Shown piece after piece: positions 38,263 through 48,100 of a DNA stretch of 60,212 nt. Source of the DNA: Gottschalkia purinilytica (GTDB taxonomy: Bacteria > Bacillota > Clostridia > Tissierellales > Gottschalkiaceae); contig NZ_LGSS01000018.1 of assembly GCF_001190785.1 (NCBI RefSeq), positions 1 through 60,212 of the forward strand, in the 5' to 3' direction. The notes under the pieces are model-generated. The model was not told the DNA's origin, ran no database searches, and worked only from the letters and a program-made list of their open reading frames with translations. Both the position numbers and the translations under genes were made by a program. Position 1 is the first letter of the stretch; every line of letters begins with the position of its first letter.

Positions 38263-39606
38263 ATGAGTAATGTTTTAAAGGAATTAAGAGAATCTATAAA
38301 TTCAGGGGAAATGCCTACGTATATCTATGGATATCCTTCAAAAAGGACATATTCAACCATAGAAGAGAATTTTGATTTAGTAGACTTTTGGAGTAAGACA
38401 GAGGGGAAAACTAATCTTTATATACATATTCCATTCTGCAATTACAAATGTAGTTATTGTACATTACTTATGACCAGCGAGCAAAATGATATGTTGATTG
38501 ACAATTATATTTCTGCTTTAATTAAACAAATAGAAATGTATTCTAACTTAGCATCTCATTTAGAGGTTACTTCTATTTATTTTGGAGGAGGAACTCCTAC
38601 AATTCTCAGTGAAGAACAACTTCAATTAATATTTAAAGCAATATATGAGAAATTTCCTAAAATAGGAAGTGATATAGAAATATCTGTAGAAGGATCACCT
38701 GAAACAATGACTGTAGAGAAATTAGAAAGTTTGAAAAAGCTAGGTGTTAATAGAGTTAGTATGGGAATTCAGACACTAGATCCTGATGAACTTGAAAAGA
38801 CAGGAAGAAGACATAGTTATCTTACTTCAATACGTGCTATGAATAATATTAAAAAGGTTGGATTTGAAAACTTTAATATTGATTTAATCTACGGTTTGGA
38901 AAATCAAACCAGAGATAAATGGGAGGATACTTTAAGAACTATATTAAGTTTTGAACCAGAAACTATATCGTTGTATCCAATTGTATTTAGACCTTTATCA
39001 GGAATTGACAAAAGAAAAGAAATTGGGGAATTTATTGAAAATCAAGAAAAGTATGATATATATGATTTTAATGTAGACTTGTTAGAAAGTGAAGGATACA
39101 GACAAGAAAGTTTAACAAGATTTACTAAGTTTAATAAAGATAGTTATGCTCAAGAAATATATGACTTTGAAGGAATACCTTTAATAGGGCTAGGTGCAGG
39201 TGCTAGAAGTTATATTAAAAACTTCCACTATAGTACTGATTATGCTGTAATGAATAATAACAAGATGAAAATTATACAAGATTTTATTGATACTAGTTGG
39301 AATCAGTTAGAAGGTAAGTTACATGGGATATTTTTAGAAGAGGAAGAAGAAATGAGAAGATATATCATATTAAATTTACTTGTTAACAAATTAAATAATA
39401 CAAAGTTAAAAGAAAAATTTGACACGAGTTTAATGCAAGATTTTAATGAAGAAATTGAAGCACTTAAGGCAGAATGTTGCGTTACTATAGATGAAAAAGA
39501 AAATATTTTATTAAGTAGAAAAGGATTCAAATATAGTAGTATAATAGGAAGATTATTTTATTCAGATATAATGATGAGTCTCGAAGAAGCTTATGTTGCT
39601 AAATAG
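38263..39606 (+). CDS. HemN/HemW-superfamily radical SAM protein of unknown substrate
   Basis: A 447-aa radical SAM enzyme: YIHIPFCNYKCSYC with cluster cysteines C59, C63, C66, then YFGGGTPTILSEEQL, SVEGSPETMT and RVSMGIQTLDPDELEKTGR, all of the coproporphyrinogen oxidase-like family. It lacks the fourth Cys (CxxxCxxCxC) of true HemN, and I do not see the HNxxYW motif expected of HemW. It is therefore a paralogue, perhaps of the class C methylase or tailoring type. The operon partner is a SAM methyltransferase and an MFS exporter, not haem genes. The gene lies downstream of the haem/cobalamin operon but behind its terminator. Confidence 0.75.
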   Translation: MSNVLKELRESINSGEMPTYIYGYPSKRTYSTIEENFDLVDFWSKTEGKTNLYIHIPFCNYKCSYCTLLMTSEQNDMLIDNYISALIKQIEMYSNLASHLEVTSIYFGGGTPTILSEEQLQLIFKAIYEKFPKIGSDIEISVEGSPETMTVEKLESLKKLGVNRVSMGIQTLDPDELEKTGRRHSYLTSIRAMNNIKKVGFENFNIDLIYGLENQTRDKWEDTLRTILSFEPETISLYPIVFRPLSGIDKRKEIGEFIENQEKYDIYDFNVDLLESEGYRQESLTRFTKFNKDSYAQEIYDFEGIPLIGLGAGARSYIKNFHYSTDYAVMNNNKMKIIQDFIDTSWNQLEGKLHGIFLEEEEEMRRYIILNLLVNKLNNTKLKEKFDTSLMQDFNEEIEALKAECCVTIDEKENILLSRKGFKYSSIIGRLFYSDIMMSLEEAYVAK

Positions 39607-39628
39607 TTAGGTGATAAGGGGGATAAAA

Positions 39629-40588
39629 ATGGAAAAAGTAAAAGAATGGTATGAAGATGAGACTTTTGGAGCGTTTTGGGAAAAAGGATATAGAGATAAA
39701 AGTGTATCTACAATGGGTGGCCCTAGTGTTGAGATTTATGAAATACTACCATTCCTACCTAAGGGAGCAAGAGTCTTAGACTTAGGATGTGGAGAAGGTA
39801 GAAATTCTATATACTTAGCTCAAAATGGTTGTAAAGTTACTTGTATTGATCACTCAGAGCATGCTGTAGAAAAAATCAAGCTTGCTAGTAAAGATTTGGG
39901 ATTAGATGTTGATGCTCGTGTTGGAGATCTTTCAAAAATCGAAACTCTAGGAATAAGTGGGAAATATGACTTGATTATGGCTCATGGAGTTCTATACTAT
40001 CTTACGAATGAACAGTGGAAGTCATTATTAAACGTACTTAAAGAAAGTACAGTAGACGGAGGATTTAATATATATACACTATTTATATTTAGTGATGAGT
40101 ACCCAGCATTAGATGAGATAGTATCTGCTGGATATAAATTTTCATTTGAACCAGAGGAATTAAAAGAATTTTATCAAGACTGGAATATATTCCGTTATGA
40201 TATGTATGTAAAATGGGACAAACATCCTAACATACCAGTACATGTTCACCCTATTGAAAAACTTATTGCTTGTAAAGGTAAAGACGTACCTAAATATAAT
40301 TTAAAGTCTCTTTATGTTGAGGATTCAAGTTTAACAAGGGAAAGATTTGATGAGGTAGAAATAGGAATTAATGAAAAAGACTTAATTGAAGATATAGGTA
40401 AACCAATATTAATAGATGAGATAGATTTTAAAGGCAATATGGTAGGATGTAATGATTATATAGAGTCTAAATATGTTCTAAGAGATTTATTTTATGGAAA
40501 TTATGGATTTCAATTTATTAATGATGAACTAAGAGGAAAGTATATTTATAATACTGAACCAAGTAGATTAGTTAAAGAAGGGGCATAA
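39629..40588 (+). CDS. SAM-dependent methyltransferase with a C-terminal extension
   Basis: 319 aa. Residues about 20-190 are a class I methyltransferase of TehB-like type: the SAM motif VLDLGCGEGRNSIYLA, ICIDHS-like VTCIDHSEHA and MAHGVLYYL. The last 110 residues or so are an extra domain I do not recognise. ATG 39629 follows AAGGGGG. It is 22 bp after the radical SAM gene and shares a base with the transporter gene, so the three are co-translated. Confidence 0.75.
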   Translation: MEKVKEWYEDETFGAFWEKGYRDKSVSTMGGPSVEIYEILPFLPKGARVLDLGCGEGRNSIYLAQNGCKVTCIDHSEHAVEKIKLASKDLGLDVDARVGDLSKIETLGISGKYDLIMAHGVLYYLTNEQWKSLLNVLKESTVDGGFNIYTLFIFSDEYPALDEIVSAGYKFSFEPEELKEFYQDWNIFRYDMYVKWDKHPNIPVHVHPIEKLIACKGKDVPKYNLKSLYVEDSSLTRERFDEVEIGINEKDLIEDIGKPILIDEIDFKGNMVGCNDYIESKYVLRDLFYGNYGFQFINDELRGKYIYNTEPSRLVKEGA

Positions 40589-41769
40589 TGATAAAAGCTG
40601 TGATACCAGCTATACTCGCGTGGATATCCATGATATTTATGGGATTTACAGATAATATGAAGGGGCTTTTTATCCCTTCATTTAAATCAGAATTTAATAT
40701 AAATAATGGACAAGTTGGTTATGTGATTATACTATCTACTATAGGATATATTTTGTTTCAATATATAGGGGGTATACTGATTCAAAAGCTAGAACATAAA
40801 AAAGTCTATTTAATAAGTATATTGATGTGTATTATTTCATTCATATCAATATACTTTTCTAAGACATATATTGTTCTCTTAATTTTTATGTTCTTTTTTA
40901 ATGGTGGTATTGGACTAATTAGTATGAGTGCAAATACTATGTTGCCAGCCATATTCACTAATCATCAAGCAATTATTATGAACATAACTCACTTTTGCTA
41001 CGGTGTAGGAGCCATAATAGGACAAAGATTTATTGGAACCATGATGGAAAAAGGGGTTGTTTGGAGACAATTTTACTTAATGAGTGGTGTAGCTTTTGCT
41101 ATATTACTTGCTGGAGTTGTAGTTTCAAAGTTTCCTGATATATCATTTGAAGAGAAAAAAGAGAAACTAAAATTTGAAAATGTAATAACAAATAGATTAA
41201 CTATATTGTATATAATTTCTATAGGGTTTTATGTTGGTAGTGAGGTAGCAATATCTACTTGGCTTGTAAATCTTGTAACAGAGACATATGGATTTACTAT
41301 AAGTAAAGGATCACTTTATCTTTCAATATTTTTCTTCCTTTTCACAATAGGGAGACTCTTGGGAGGATTTATAGTAGATAAATTAGGGAATTTTAAATCT
41401 ATTTTAGCTTCTTTAACTGTATCTTTTATATTGTTAATGATAGGTATATTAGGTAAAAGAGAACTAACTATTTTAATATCAGTTTCTGGATTGTTTTTTT
41501 CTATAGTTTTTCCGACCTTTGTAGCTACAATAAATAATGTATTTAAGACAAATACTTCTTATATACTAGGAACAATACTGATGCTTGCATCAACAATTAA
41601 TATGATTTTCAACTTTTTAATAGGTCAGTTAAACGATCTTATAGGTACTTATTTATCATTTTATATTGTACCAATAAGTATACTTATATCTATTATAGGT
41701 ACTATAAAAATAGATGAAAAATTAGAAAATTTTGATTATGATACGTTAGAAATAAAAAGAGAAGAATAA
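40588..41769 (+). CDS. MFS transporter
   Basis: A 393-aa protein with about twelve membrane segments. The opening ILAWISMIFMGFTDNMKG and GVGAIIGQRFIG loops resemble the FucP/sugar and drug:H+ antiporter groups of the major facilitator superfamily. TAATG overlap with the methyltransferase. In this operon it could export the product of the two SAM enzymes or import a substrate; direction is not known. Confidence 0.8.
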   Translation: MIKAVIPAILAWISMIFMGFTDNMKGLFIPSFKSEFNINNGQVGYVIILSTIGYILFQYIGGILIQKLEHKKVYLISILMCIISFISIYFSKTYIVLLIFMFFFNGGIGLISMSANTMLPAIFTNHQAIIMNITHFCYGVGAIIGQRFIGTMMEKGVVWRQFYLMSGVAFAILLAGVVVSKFPDISFEEKKEKLKFENVITNRLTILYIISIGFYVGSEVAISTWLVNLVTETYGFTISKGSLYLSIFFFLFTIGRLLGGFIVDKLGNFKSILASLTVSFILLMIGILGKRELTILISVSGLFFSIVFPTFVATINNVFKTNTSYILGTILMLASTINMIFNFLIGQLNDLIGTYLSFYIVPISILISIIGTIKIDEKLENFDYDTLEIKREE

Positions 41770-41792
41770 TATTAATAGTTTGGGAACCAGAT

Positions 41793-41924
41793 ATGAATAG
41801 AGATTTAATAGTTGATGTGTATCACTGCTACATTGCCTGTTTAAAATGTTTGGTTAATTGCCCATGGGCACAGAGATATATGAAAAATAATAGTCTTATG
41901 AAAAGTGAGTATAATGTGCAATAG
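41793..41924 (+). pseudogene. Cys-rich short frame, probable remnant of a 4Fe-4S protein
   Basis: A 43-codon frame with the core HCYIACLKCLVNCPWAQRY, i.e. C-x3-C-x2-C-x3-C-P. The same cysteine spacing, preceded by a W-rich stretch, occurs at the C-terminal cluster of QueG-like 4Fe-4S double-cluster proteins. The frame is open upstream of the ATG (to 41742) and encodes a compatible WEPDMNRD, but there is no ribosome site, so a decayed gene end is the favoured reading. A small Cys-rich peptide gene belonging to the radical SAM unit is the alternative. Confidence 0.45.
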
Positions 41925-41959
41925 ATTTATTAATCAGCGTTTTATTAAAAAATGAATCA

Positions 41960-42004
41960 AGGACTTACTTTACAAAAGTAAGTCCTATTTTATTTATTTT
42001 TTTA
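41960..42004. terminator. Terminator after the radical SAM unit
   Basis: AGGACTTACTT (41960-41970) pairs with AAGTAAGTCCT (41976-41986), followed by ATTTTATTTATTTTTTT. It may also serve the convergent DUF1062 gene. Confidence 0.8.
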
Positions 42005-42040
42005 TAAATATTATTAATTATATTGGTATTATACTGAACA

Positions 42041-42640
42041 TCAATTTTTACAATGATTATGTAAAAGTGGTTTGACTTTCAATTGTACATTTTCAATAAT
42101 CAATATAACATCTGCTTGTAATCTGCATTTTTTTAAATCAAGTCCGTTAGTACTTCGAATTGATCCAATGGTTATCATCTGTTCAAAATCACTTTGAGAC
42201 AAATTCATTTTTTCCCGTAGCAAAGAAGATACTTTAAGCCGAGATGGATAAGAGCTTTTTATATGCAATTCTGTAGGAGTATTGAAGTTAACATTGGTTC
42301 CTAGTATTTTATACTTTGGAAGCCCAACTTCGACTCCATTCTTGCGCATTAACTCTGTATCCATAGCATATTTTTTGGCAAGTTCTTCATTGTTGTTATG
42401 GAACTCATCTAATATTTCAGGCGCAATACTTTTAGGACTGATACGAGAGTAGATAGTCATATTCCAAGTAGAATCACAATCTGAACATTTATAGATTAAC
42501 CATATATCTAAATACTTGCGTTGTGCATTTATACGGAACAATCCGGAGCAAAGGTACTCTGTCTTTTTACTACACTTTTTACAATACTTAATTGCAGGTG
42601 GTGAGGATATATACTGTATATCCCAAGTTACCTTTTGCAT
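42041..42640 (-). CDS. DUF1062 family protein
   Basis: A 199-aa protein with an N-terminal zinc-ribbon-like set: YCKKCSKKTEYLCSG and, after FRINAQRKYLDIWLIY, KCSDCDSTWN. These define DUF1062, a Firmicutes family without known function. The C-terminal half contains SRLKVSSLLREKMNLSQSDF, which looks like a small RNA- or DNA-binding helix set. GGAAGGAG precedes the ATG. A 17-codon peptide with its own ribosome site ends 18 bp upstream. Confidence 0.8.
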   Translation of the reverse strand: MQKVTWDIQYISSPPAIKYCKKCSKKTEYLCSGLFRINAQRKYLDIWLIYKCSDCDSTWNMTIYSRISPKSIAPEILDEFHNNNEELAKKYAMDTELMRKNGVEVGLPKYKILGTNVNFNTPTELHIKSSYPSRLKVSSLLREKMNLSQSDFEQMITIGSIRSTNGLDLKKCRLQADVILIIENVQLKVKPLLHNHCKN

Positions 42641-42658
42641 GAAAATTACTCCTTCCTA

Positions 42659-42712
42659 TTAGAATTTAATAGGAAAGATAACAGGTGGATTTTCACAAAT
42701 CTTTTTCATCAT
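42659..42712 (-). CDS. 17-residue leader peptide upstream of DUF1062
   Basis: Encodes MMKKICENPPVIFPIKF after AGGAGTGAAT. The stop TAA is followed at once by TAGGAAGGAG, the ribosome site of the DUF1062 gene, so translation of the leader and DUF1062 is likely coupled. A promoter (TTTAGA, 17 bp, TACAAT) lies 34-62 bp upstream on the minus strand. The internal Pro-Pro could slow ribosomes. Resembles leader peptides that control resistance or ribosome-linked genes, but no inducer is suggested by the sequence. Confidence 0.55.
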   Translation of the reverse strand: MMKKICENPPVIFPIKF

Positions 42713-42745
42713 ATTCACTCCTAATCTAGCATTTTTTCTACTTAA

Positions 42746-42774
42746 ATTGTAGCATCTGGGCATACAAATCTAAA
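42746..42774 (-). promoter_or_regulatory. Candidate promoter for the leader peptide and DUF1062
   Basis: On the minus strand TTTAGA (42774-42769), 17-bp spacer, TACAAT (42751-42746). Confidence 0.45.
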
Positions 42775-42800
42775 CCTTAAAGATAGTTAGTAAAAGAAAT

Positions 42801-42834
42801 TGAGCCAATGCAGTAATAAAAATGTATTGGCTCA
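42801..42834 (-). terminator. 12-bp stem-loop, possible minus-strand terminator
   Basis: TGAGCCAATGCA (42801-42812) pairs with TGTATTGGCTCA (42823-42834). On the minus strand it is followed by ATTTCTTTT. It could end transcripts running leftwards from the SDR at 43421-44161 through ykvA. Confidence 0.45.
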
Positions 42835-43031
42835 TTTCGAAAGTTAATCACTATTTTTTTGTTTCCTTATTATCCTTTGTATACTTTTCAAGGATAAAAA
42901 ATACTTTCTAGAATTTTTATTTTAATAAAATTAACTAATATACGGTATAATACATTTCATAGCTATAAAAGCTTTTAAGCAGCTATAGTATAGAATATAA
43001 ATTACTATATTATTATAGAGAGGAAAGTTAG

Positions 43032-43424
43032 ATGCAACAGCCACTTGATGATAAATATTCTAACAACTATTCAGAAAAATCCCTTTGGGAAAAATTTAAA
43101 AAATTTTCTAAAAAAGCAGGTAAAAAAGTTATATACTGTGCTTTATTACTTTACTATGTTTTACAAAAACCTGAAGTACCAGTAAAAGTTAGATTAACGA
43201 TAATTGGTGCTTTAGGATACTTTATAACTCCAATAGATGCTATACCAGATATTATACCTATGGTTGGATTCACTGATGATTTTGGAGCATTAGGAGTAGC
43301 TTTAACAACTGCTGCTATGTATGTAGATGATGATGTCAAACAAAAAGCTAAGAACAAATTGAGAGACTGGTTTGGAAATTATGATGATTCAGAATTAGAA
43401 GAGGTAAATGATAAAATAGATTAA
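43032..43424 (+). CDS. YkvA family (DUF1232) protein
   Basis: A 130-aa protein: basic N-terminal helix, then the DUF1232 core with VKVRLTIIGALGYFITPIDAIPD, split here for description, and VGFTDDFGALGVAL. The membrane-associated core PxDxIPDxxPxxGxxDD is well conserved; function unknown. Its stop codon overlaps by 4 bp the stop codon of the convergent SDR gene. Confidence 0.8.
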   Translation: MQQPLDDKYSNNYSEKSLWEKFKKFSKKAGKKVIYCALLLYYVLQKPEVPVKVRLTIIGALGYFITPIDAIPDIIPMVGFTDDFGALGVALTTAAMYVDDDVKQKAKNKLRDWFGNYDDSELEEVNDKID

Positions 43425-44161
43425 ACCACAAATCCTCCATTAGGACTAATTACTTGTCCAGTTATAAAATCCGCACGATTAGATACTAGAAAAAGTACAC
43501 AATTTGCAATATCTTTAGGACTTCCCAATTTCATTAATGGTGTATTTTCTCTAAGTACATTTAATTCATTTTGATTGTATGAATCTAACATTCCTGTTTG
43601 AATAACACCAGGCGTAATGCAGTTAATTTGAATATTAGATGGTCCCATCTCTTTAGCTAAGGCTTTAGTAAGACCAATTACTCCAGCTTTCGCAGCAGAA
43701 TAATGAGCTTCACATGAAGCTCCAATCATTCCCCATATAGAAGAAATATTGATAATTTTACCTCTCTTTTTACTAATCATATGTTTTAAGACTTCTTGAG
43801 TGCAGTAAAAAACGCTTTTAAGATTAGTGTTTATCATATTATCCCAATCTTCATCAGTTATATCTACAAATAGCTTTTCTTGAGATATTCCTGCATTGTT
43901 TATGAGTATATCAATAGTTCCAAATTCTTTGATACAAAAATCTATCATATCTTTAACTTCATTTTTTTTAGAAACATTTGCTTTATAAATTCTTACAGAT
44001 AGTCCTTTGTTCTTTAATTTATTATATAAAGATAAAGCTTCTTTTTCTGATTTATTAAAGTTGATTATAACATTATATCCTTCATGAGCAAGAAGATCTG
44101 CTGTCGCTTGTCCTATTCCTTTTGAAGCACCAGTTACAAGAACAGTTTTTAGACTAGCCAT
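43421..44161 (-). CDS. SDR oxidoreductase, FabG-like
   Basis: A 246-aa classical SDR: TGASKGIG, NNAG, NISSIWGMIGASCEAHYSAAK carrying the Ser-Tyr-Lys triad, ending SPNGGFVV. Close in layout to 3-oxoacyl-ACP reductase, but it stands outside any fatty acid cluster and ends in an unusual Asn for the usual Asp in the VDGG motif. Good upstream AGGAG (CTCCTT at 44172-44177). Convergent with ykvA with overlapping stops and no terminator between. Confidence 0.8.
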   Translation of the reverse strand: MASLKTVLVTGASKGIGQATADLLAHEGYNVIINFNKSEKEALSLYNKLKNKGLSVRIYKANVSKKNEVKDMIDFCIKEFGTIDILINNAGISQEKLFVDITDEDWDNMINTNLKSVFYCTQEVLKHMISKKRGKIINISSIWGMIGASCEAHYSAAKAGVIGLTKALAKEMGPSNIQINCITPGVIQTGMLDSYNQNELNVLRENTPLMKLGSPKDIANCVLFLVSNRADFITGQVISPNGGFVV

Positions 44162-44330
44162 TTTAAAAATACACTCCTTTGTGTTCTTTTATCATAAGTT
44201 TTTAAAGTTTATAAAATTATTATACTCTATGTTTTCTTCCTTATGCTATAGTTTACATATGTTAATTTTAATAAATCAATAGAACTAAAAATATAGAATT
44301 TAAATAAAGACTTTAGTTAACACATTTTTT

Positions 44331-44717
44331 CTATACAAACTCATATCCTTGTTTATTTAGTGCATCTATTGATTTTTGCAGGTCTTTATTCTTTACAAGG
44401 ATATAGTCTGTATCATATGTAGAAATTGCAAATATGCTTATATTTTCTTTGGATAATATTGTACTTATTGAAGAAAGAATTCCTATTAAAGAGAAGTCTA
44501 AAGGACCTTCAACTTTAATTACATTCCAATTTTTTTCACATTTTATGTTATTAGGTATACCATCTTCAGAACAAACTATAGATAATTCATCATCAGTCTT
44601 TGTTATTGATAAGAATTTTTCATAGTCTATCCAATTAGGAATAGAACTATTAGAGTCTAATCTACATATTCCAAAACTTCCTTTTAATAATTTCATTTTT
44701 AATTTATGCTGATTCAT
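44331..44717 (-). CDS. ACT domain-containing protein
   Basis: A 128-aa protein of the two-ACT type: N-terminal FGICRLDSNSSIPNW with SIVCSEDGIP and the C-terminal ACT motif GPLDFSLIGILSSISTIL. These small proteins probably bind amino acids; no partner enzyme is adjacent. The second ATG (44717) is 8 nt after GGGAG, while the ATG at 44726 abuts it, so 44717 is chosen. Confidence 0.7.
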   Translation of the reverse strand: MNQHKLKMKLLKGSFGICRLDSNSSIPNWIDYEKFLSITKTDDELSIVCSEDGIPNNIKCEKNWNVIKVEGPLDFSLIGILSSISTILSKENISIFAISTYDTDYILVKNKDLQKSIDALNKQGYEFV

Positions 44718-44726
44718 TTTTTTCAT

Positions 44727-45051
44727 CTCCCATTTAGTAAAGATATTAAAAATAAGAAGCCAAACCTAAAAAATATAATTTAATAAAACATAAAATGAGT
44801 ACAGACTTCTTCTAAAATATAGTGATTAGATAAATAAGTATAGAAAAGCTATTTATCTATATATTATAAAATATATTAGAACATAGTTATAAAAATTATC
44901 ATAGAAAGAAATTTTATAATTTTAATTCCAAAATGAAGACTATACATGGATAAAGGAATATGATATCAAATAATAATTAATATTAAATATTATTAATGTA
45001 GTAGTGATGATCATTATAAAAATATAATTTAATCTACACTATAGACGTAGA
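44727..45051. other. Gene-free AT-rich interval
   Basis: No coding frame or RNA gene recognised. It must hold the promoter of the ACT gene (minus strand) and contains several AT-rich short inverted repeats that are expected by chance at this composition. Confidence 0.4.
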
Positions 45052-45085
45052 AATAAGGAGAGTATTTTGCTGTACTCTCCTTATT
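45052..45085 (-). terminator. Terminator of the M16C protease gene
   Basis: AATAAGGAGAGTA (45052-45064) pairs with TACTCTCCTTATT (45073-45085), a 13-bp stem; the U tract on the minus strand is short. Confidence 0.6.
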
Positions 45086-45115
45086 AATAAATTAATATTT
45101 ATATAAAGTTATAAA

Positions 45116-48100
45116 CTATTCATTATTCACAGCACTTTTAACAGAATTAAATAAATCTTTATTTTCATTTATTTTAGATTCACTTCCTACTACACAGTAG
45201 TAATTTTCTTTCATAGCTTTTTCTATCATATCAGTATAACTTACTATATCTTCAGATTTAGTATTAAGTATTTCATCACGTTCTTTTTGTAAATCTTCAT
45301 CTGTTATATTACTTATATAATACATATCTGCTATTGATCCTTTTTGGTTAGGATCAAGTGGGGCATCTATATTACCTATTGTTCCTATTATATGATTTGT
45401 CATGTCTTTATCATTTGCTTTGAAATTTCTAAGATAGTCAGGTGCTTTGTCAAATACATTTAAAGTTTCTTTTAAGTTTGGATCTCTATAAGACAAGAAT
45501 ACTAGTCGACCAGTAGGTGCGATATCAAACATACCACCATAGGCTCCTCCTTTAACTCTTACCTCTTGCCATAAGTAGTCATTATTTAGAATGTTGTTAA
45601 GTACTTTCATTTTTCCAGAATAGTCATATCCCAATTTAGTAAAATCATATACTTTAGCTATGTTTTGTACTTTTGATGATAAAGTAAGACCTTCATTTTT
45701 TGTAGAATAATCAAACTCATATTTTTGAGGTTCAAATTTTCCATCTTTTATTTTTGATGATATAGACTTAAATGATTTTTCAAATTTAGAGTAATTTTCT
45801 TTATCACCTGTGTAACTTACAATCAAGTTGTTTTTATTAAAAATTATATTAGATACTTCATTAAGATTTTTTTGTATATCATTAAATTTACTATCGTAGT
45901 TTTTATTTAAATCACGTAGAAAGTTGTAGTATTCAATTATACTTAGATCGTTATATTTACCCTCTTCACTTATATATGATATAGCGCGTGATAAAGCTAT
46001 AGAGTGAGTATAATTGTTTACTACAGATTCAAGCTCTGATATCTTTTCATTAATCAATTTTTTAATATTTTGTTTATTATCAAACTTACTTTTATTTATA
46101 ATTTCTTCAACTAGTTCAAATGATTTTAATAAGTTTTCATCAAGAGAGTTTAGAGAAACAGCTAGTTTAGGATAATATTCTCCATTACCTTTATACTTTG
46201 AAAAGGTTTTAGGATTGAATCTAATACTTCCTGTGTTACTTGATACTAATTTTGAAAGAGTCTTTTCATCATATTTTTCTGTTGATACTTTTCCAAGCAT
46301 ATCTGACAATAGATGTAGATATAGCAATTTATCTTGAGGAATACCAGAACTATCAAAATACATATTAGTGAATGTGATGTTATTTGTAAATAATGAATGA
46401 TCTAAAATCTTAATATTATCTATTTCACGTTCAACTGTTGGAAGCTTTTCTATGCTTTTACTAATATCAGATATAGAAAGTGAAGGTAGAGAATTTAAAG
46501 CTTCCTCTGAATCAGGTGTTTCTTGCCATTTTTTAAACTCATTAGTTTGAGTTACTAAGTTTTCAATCTCTTTAGGAGATAAACTTTTCTTATAATCTTC
46601 AAGTTTTTTCTTCAACTCAGTATTCTTAGATTCTTCAAGCCCTGGACTTGGCTTTAGTATTACAAGTGAAGAATGCTTATTATTTAAAAGATATTTTTCA
46701 ATTAAGTTTTCAAAATATTTCTTTTCTATTTTCTTCTTAATATTATTTATATCTTTGTTATGTTCAAGGTATAGTGTAGGATCTTGATCATATAGCCATC
46801 CTAACATAACTGAGCCAGAATATCCTATTCCTCTTGAAGCACCAGAATTTTCAAGTCTTGTAGATATTTCATATGAGTTGAAAGCTGCATCTAAGGATTC
46901 TTTATCAAAACCATTTTTAACAATTTCTTTTAATGTTTTTTTAATAACTTTTTCGAATTTATCTTTTTTAGATTCTTCAGAGTTCGATACAACTATACTA
47001 TATGTTGGTTGGAGCTTTTGAACATCAAGTTGACTATAGGCAGTATTACCTAATTGATTTTCTATAAGTGCTTTTTTAAGAGGAGAATTGTCTGTTCCAA
47101 AAAGTAGTTTATCAAGTATTGCAAATCCTAAAATATCTTCTTTATTTTTTACTGTGTCAACTACATAATTTAATGATAAAAATGTTTTGTTTTTTGTAGA
47201 CGATCCTTTAGAAATAGGATATTTATCTACTACTATTTGTTTTTTAGTAAATGATTTTTGTGGTTTTATACTTGTATTAATATTTGTTTTATCAAAATTA
47301 TTTAAATATTCTTCATCTATAAACTTAAGTGACTTTAATATATCAAGATTTCCATATAGATATATATAGCTGTTTGATGGAGAATAATATTCTTTATGAG
47401 TATTTAGAAATTGTTCTTTTGTAAGATTCGGAATACTATCAGGATCACCACCAGAATTCCATTTGTAAATACTATTTGGAAAAAGTGAAGCATTTATTGT
47501 ACTGTGTAGAGCTGATTCAGGTGACGACAATGCGCCTTTCATTTCACTATATACTATTCCATTATATTTAAGTGGAGCATCTTTTGAAGTAAGTTCATGA
47601 CGCCATCCTTCTTGCATAAGTATATATGGATTATCATATATGTTTGGATAAAATACAGCATCTAAATAAACTGACATTAGATTGAAAAAATCTTTTTCAT
47701 TTTTGCTAGATACAGGATAAGATGTATAGTCAGATGCAGTAAATGCATTTAAAAATGTCTTTAGAGACTGTTTATTCATTTGTAAAAATGGATCCTTAAC
47801 AGGATATTTTTTTGAACCATTTAATACAGAATGTTCAATTATGTGATTAACTCCAGTGTTATCTTTTGGTGGAGTTCTAAAATTAATTGAGAAAGTTTTA
47901 TTAGTATCATTATTTTTCAAAAAAATAAGCCTAGCACCAGTCTTTTCATGATTAAAAACCATAGTATTGGAGTCAATTTCATTAATATTTTTCTGAGAGA
48001 TAAGTTTAAAACCTGAGTAAACACCACCTACTTTAAGTGTATCTTCATTTGTTGCTAGGCTGTTAAATGGGAATAGTATTAAGAGATTAAAAAAGATTAA

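Noticed and set aside
38263-39606. Annotation as hemN or hemW
   Set aside because: Only CxxxCxxC without the extra Cys of HemN, no HNxxYW motif, and an operon unrelated to haem synthesis.
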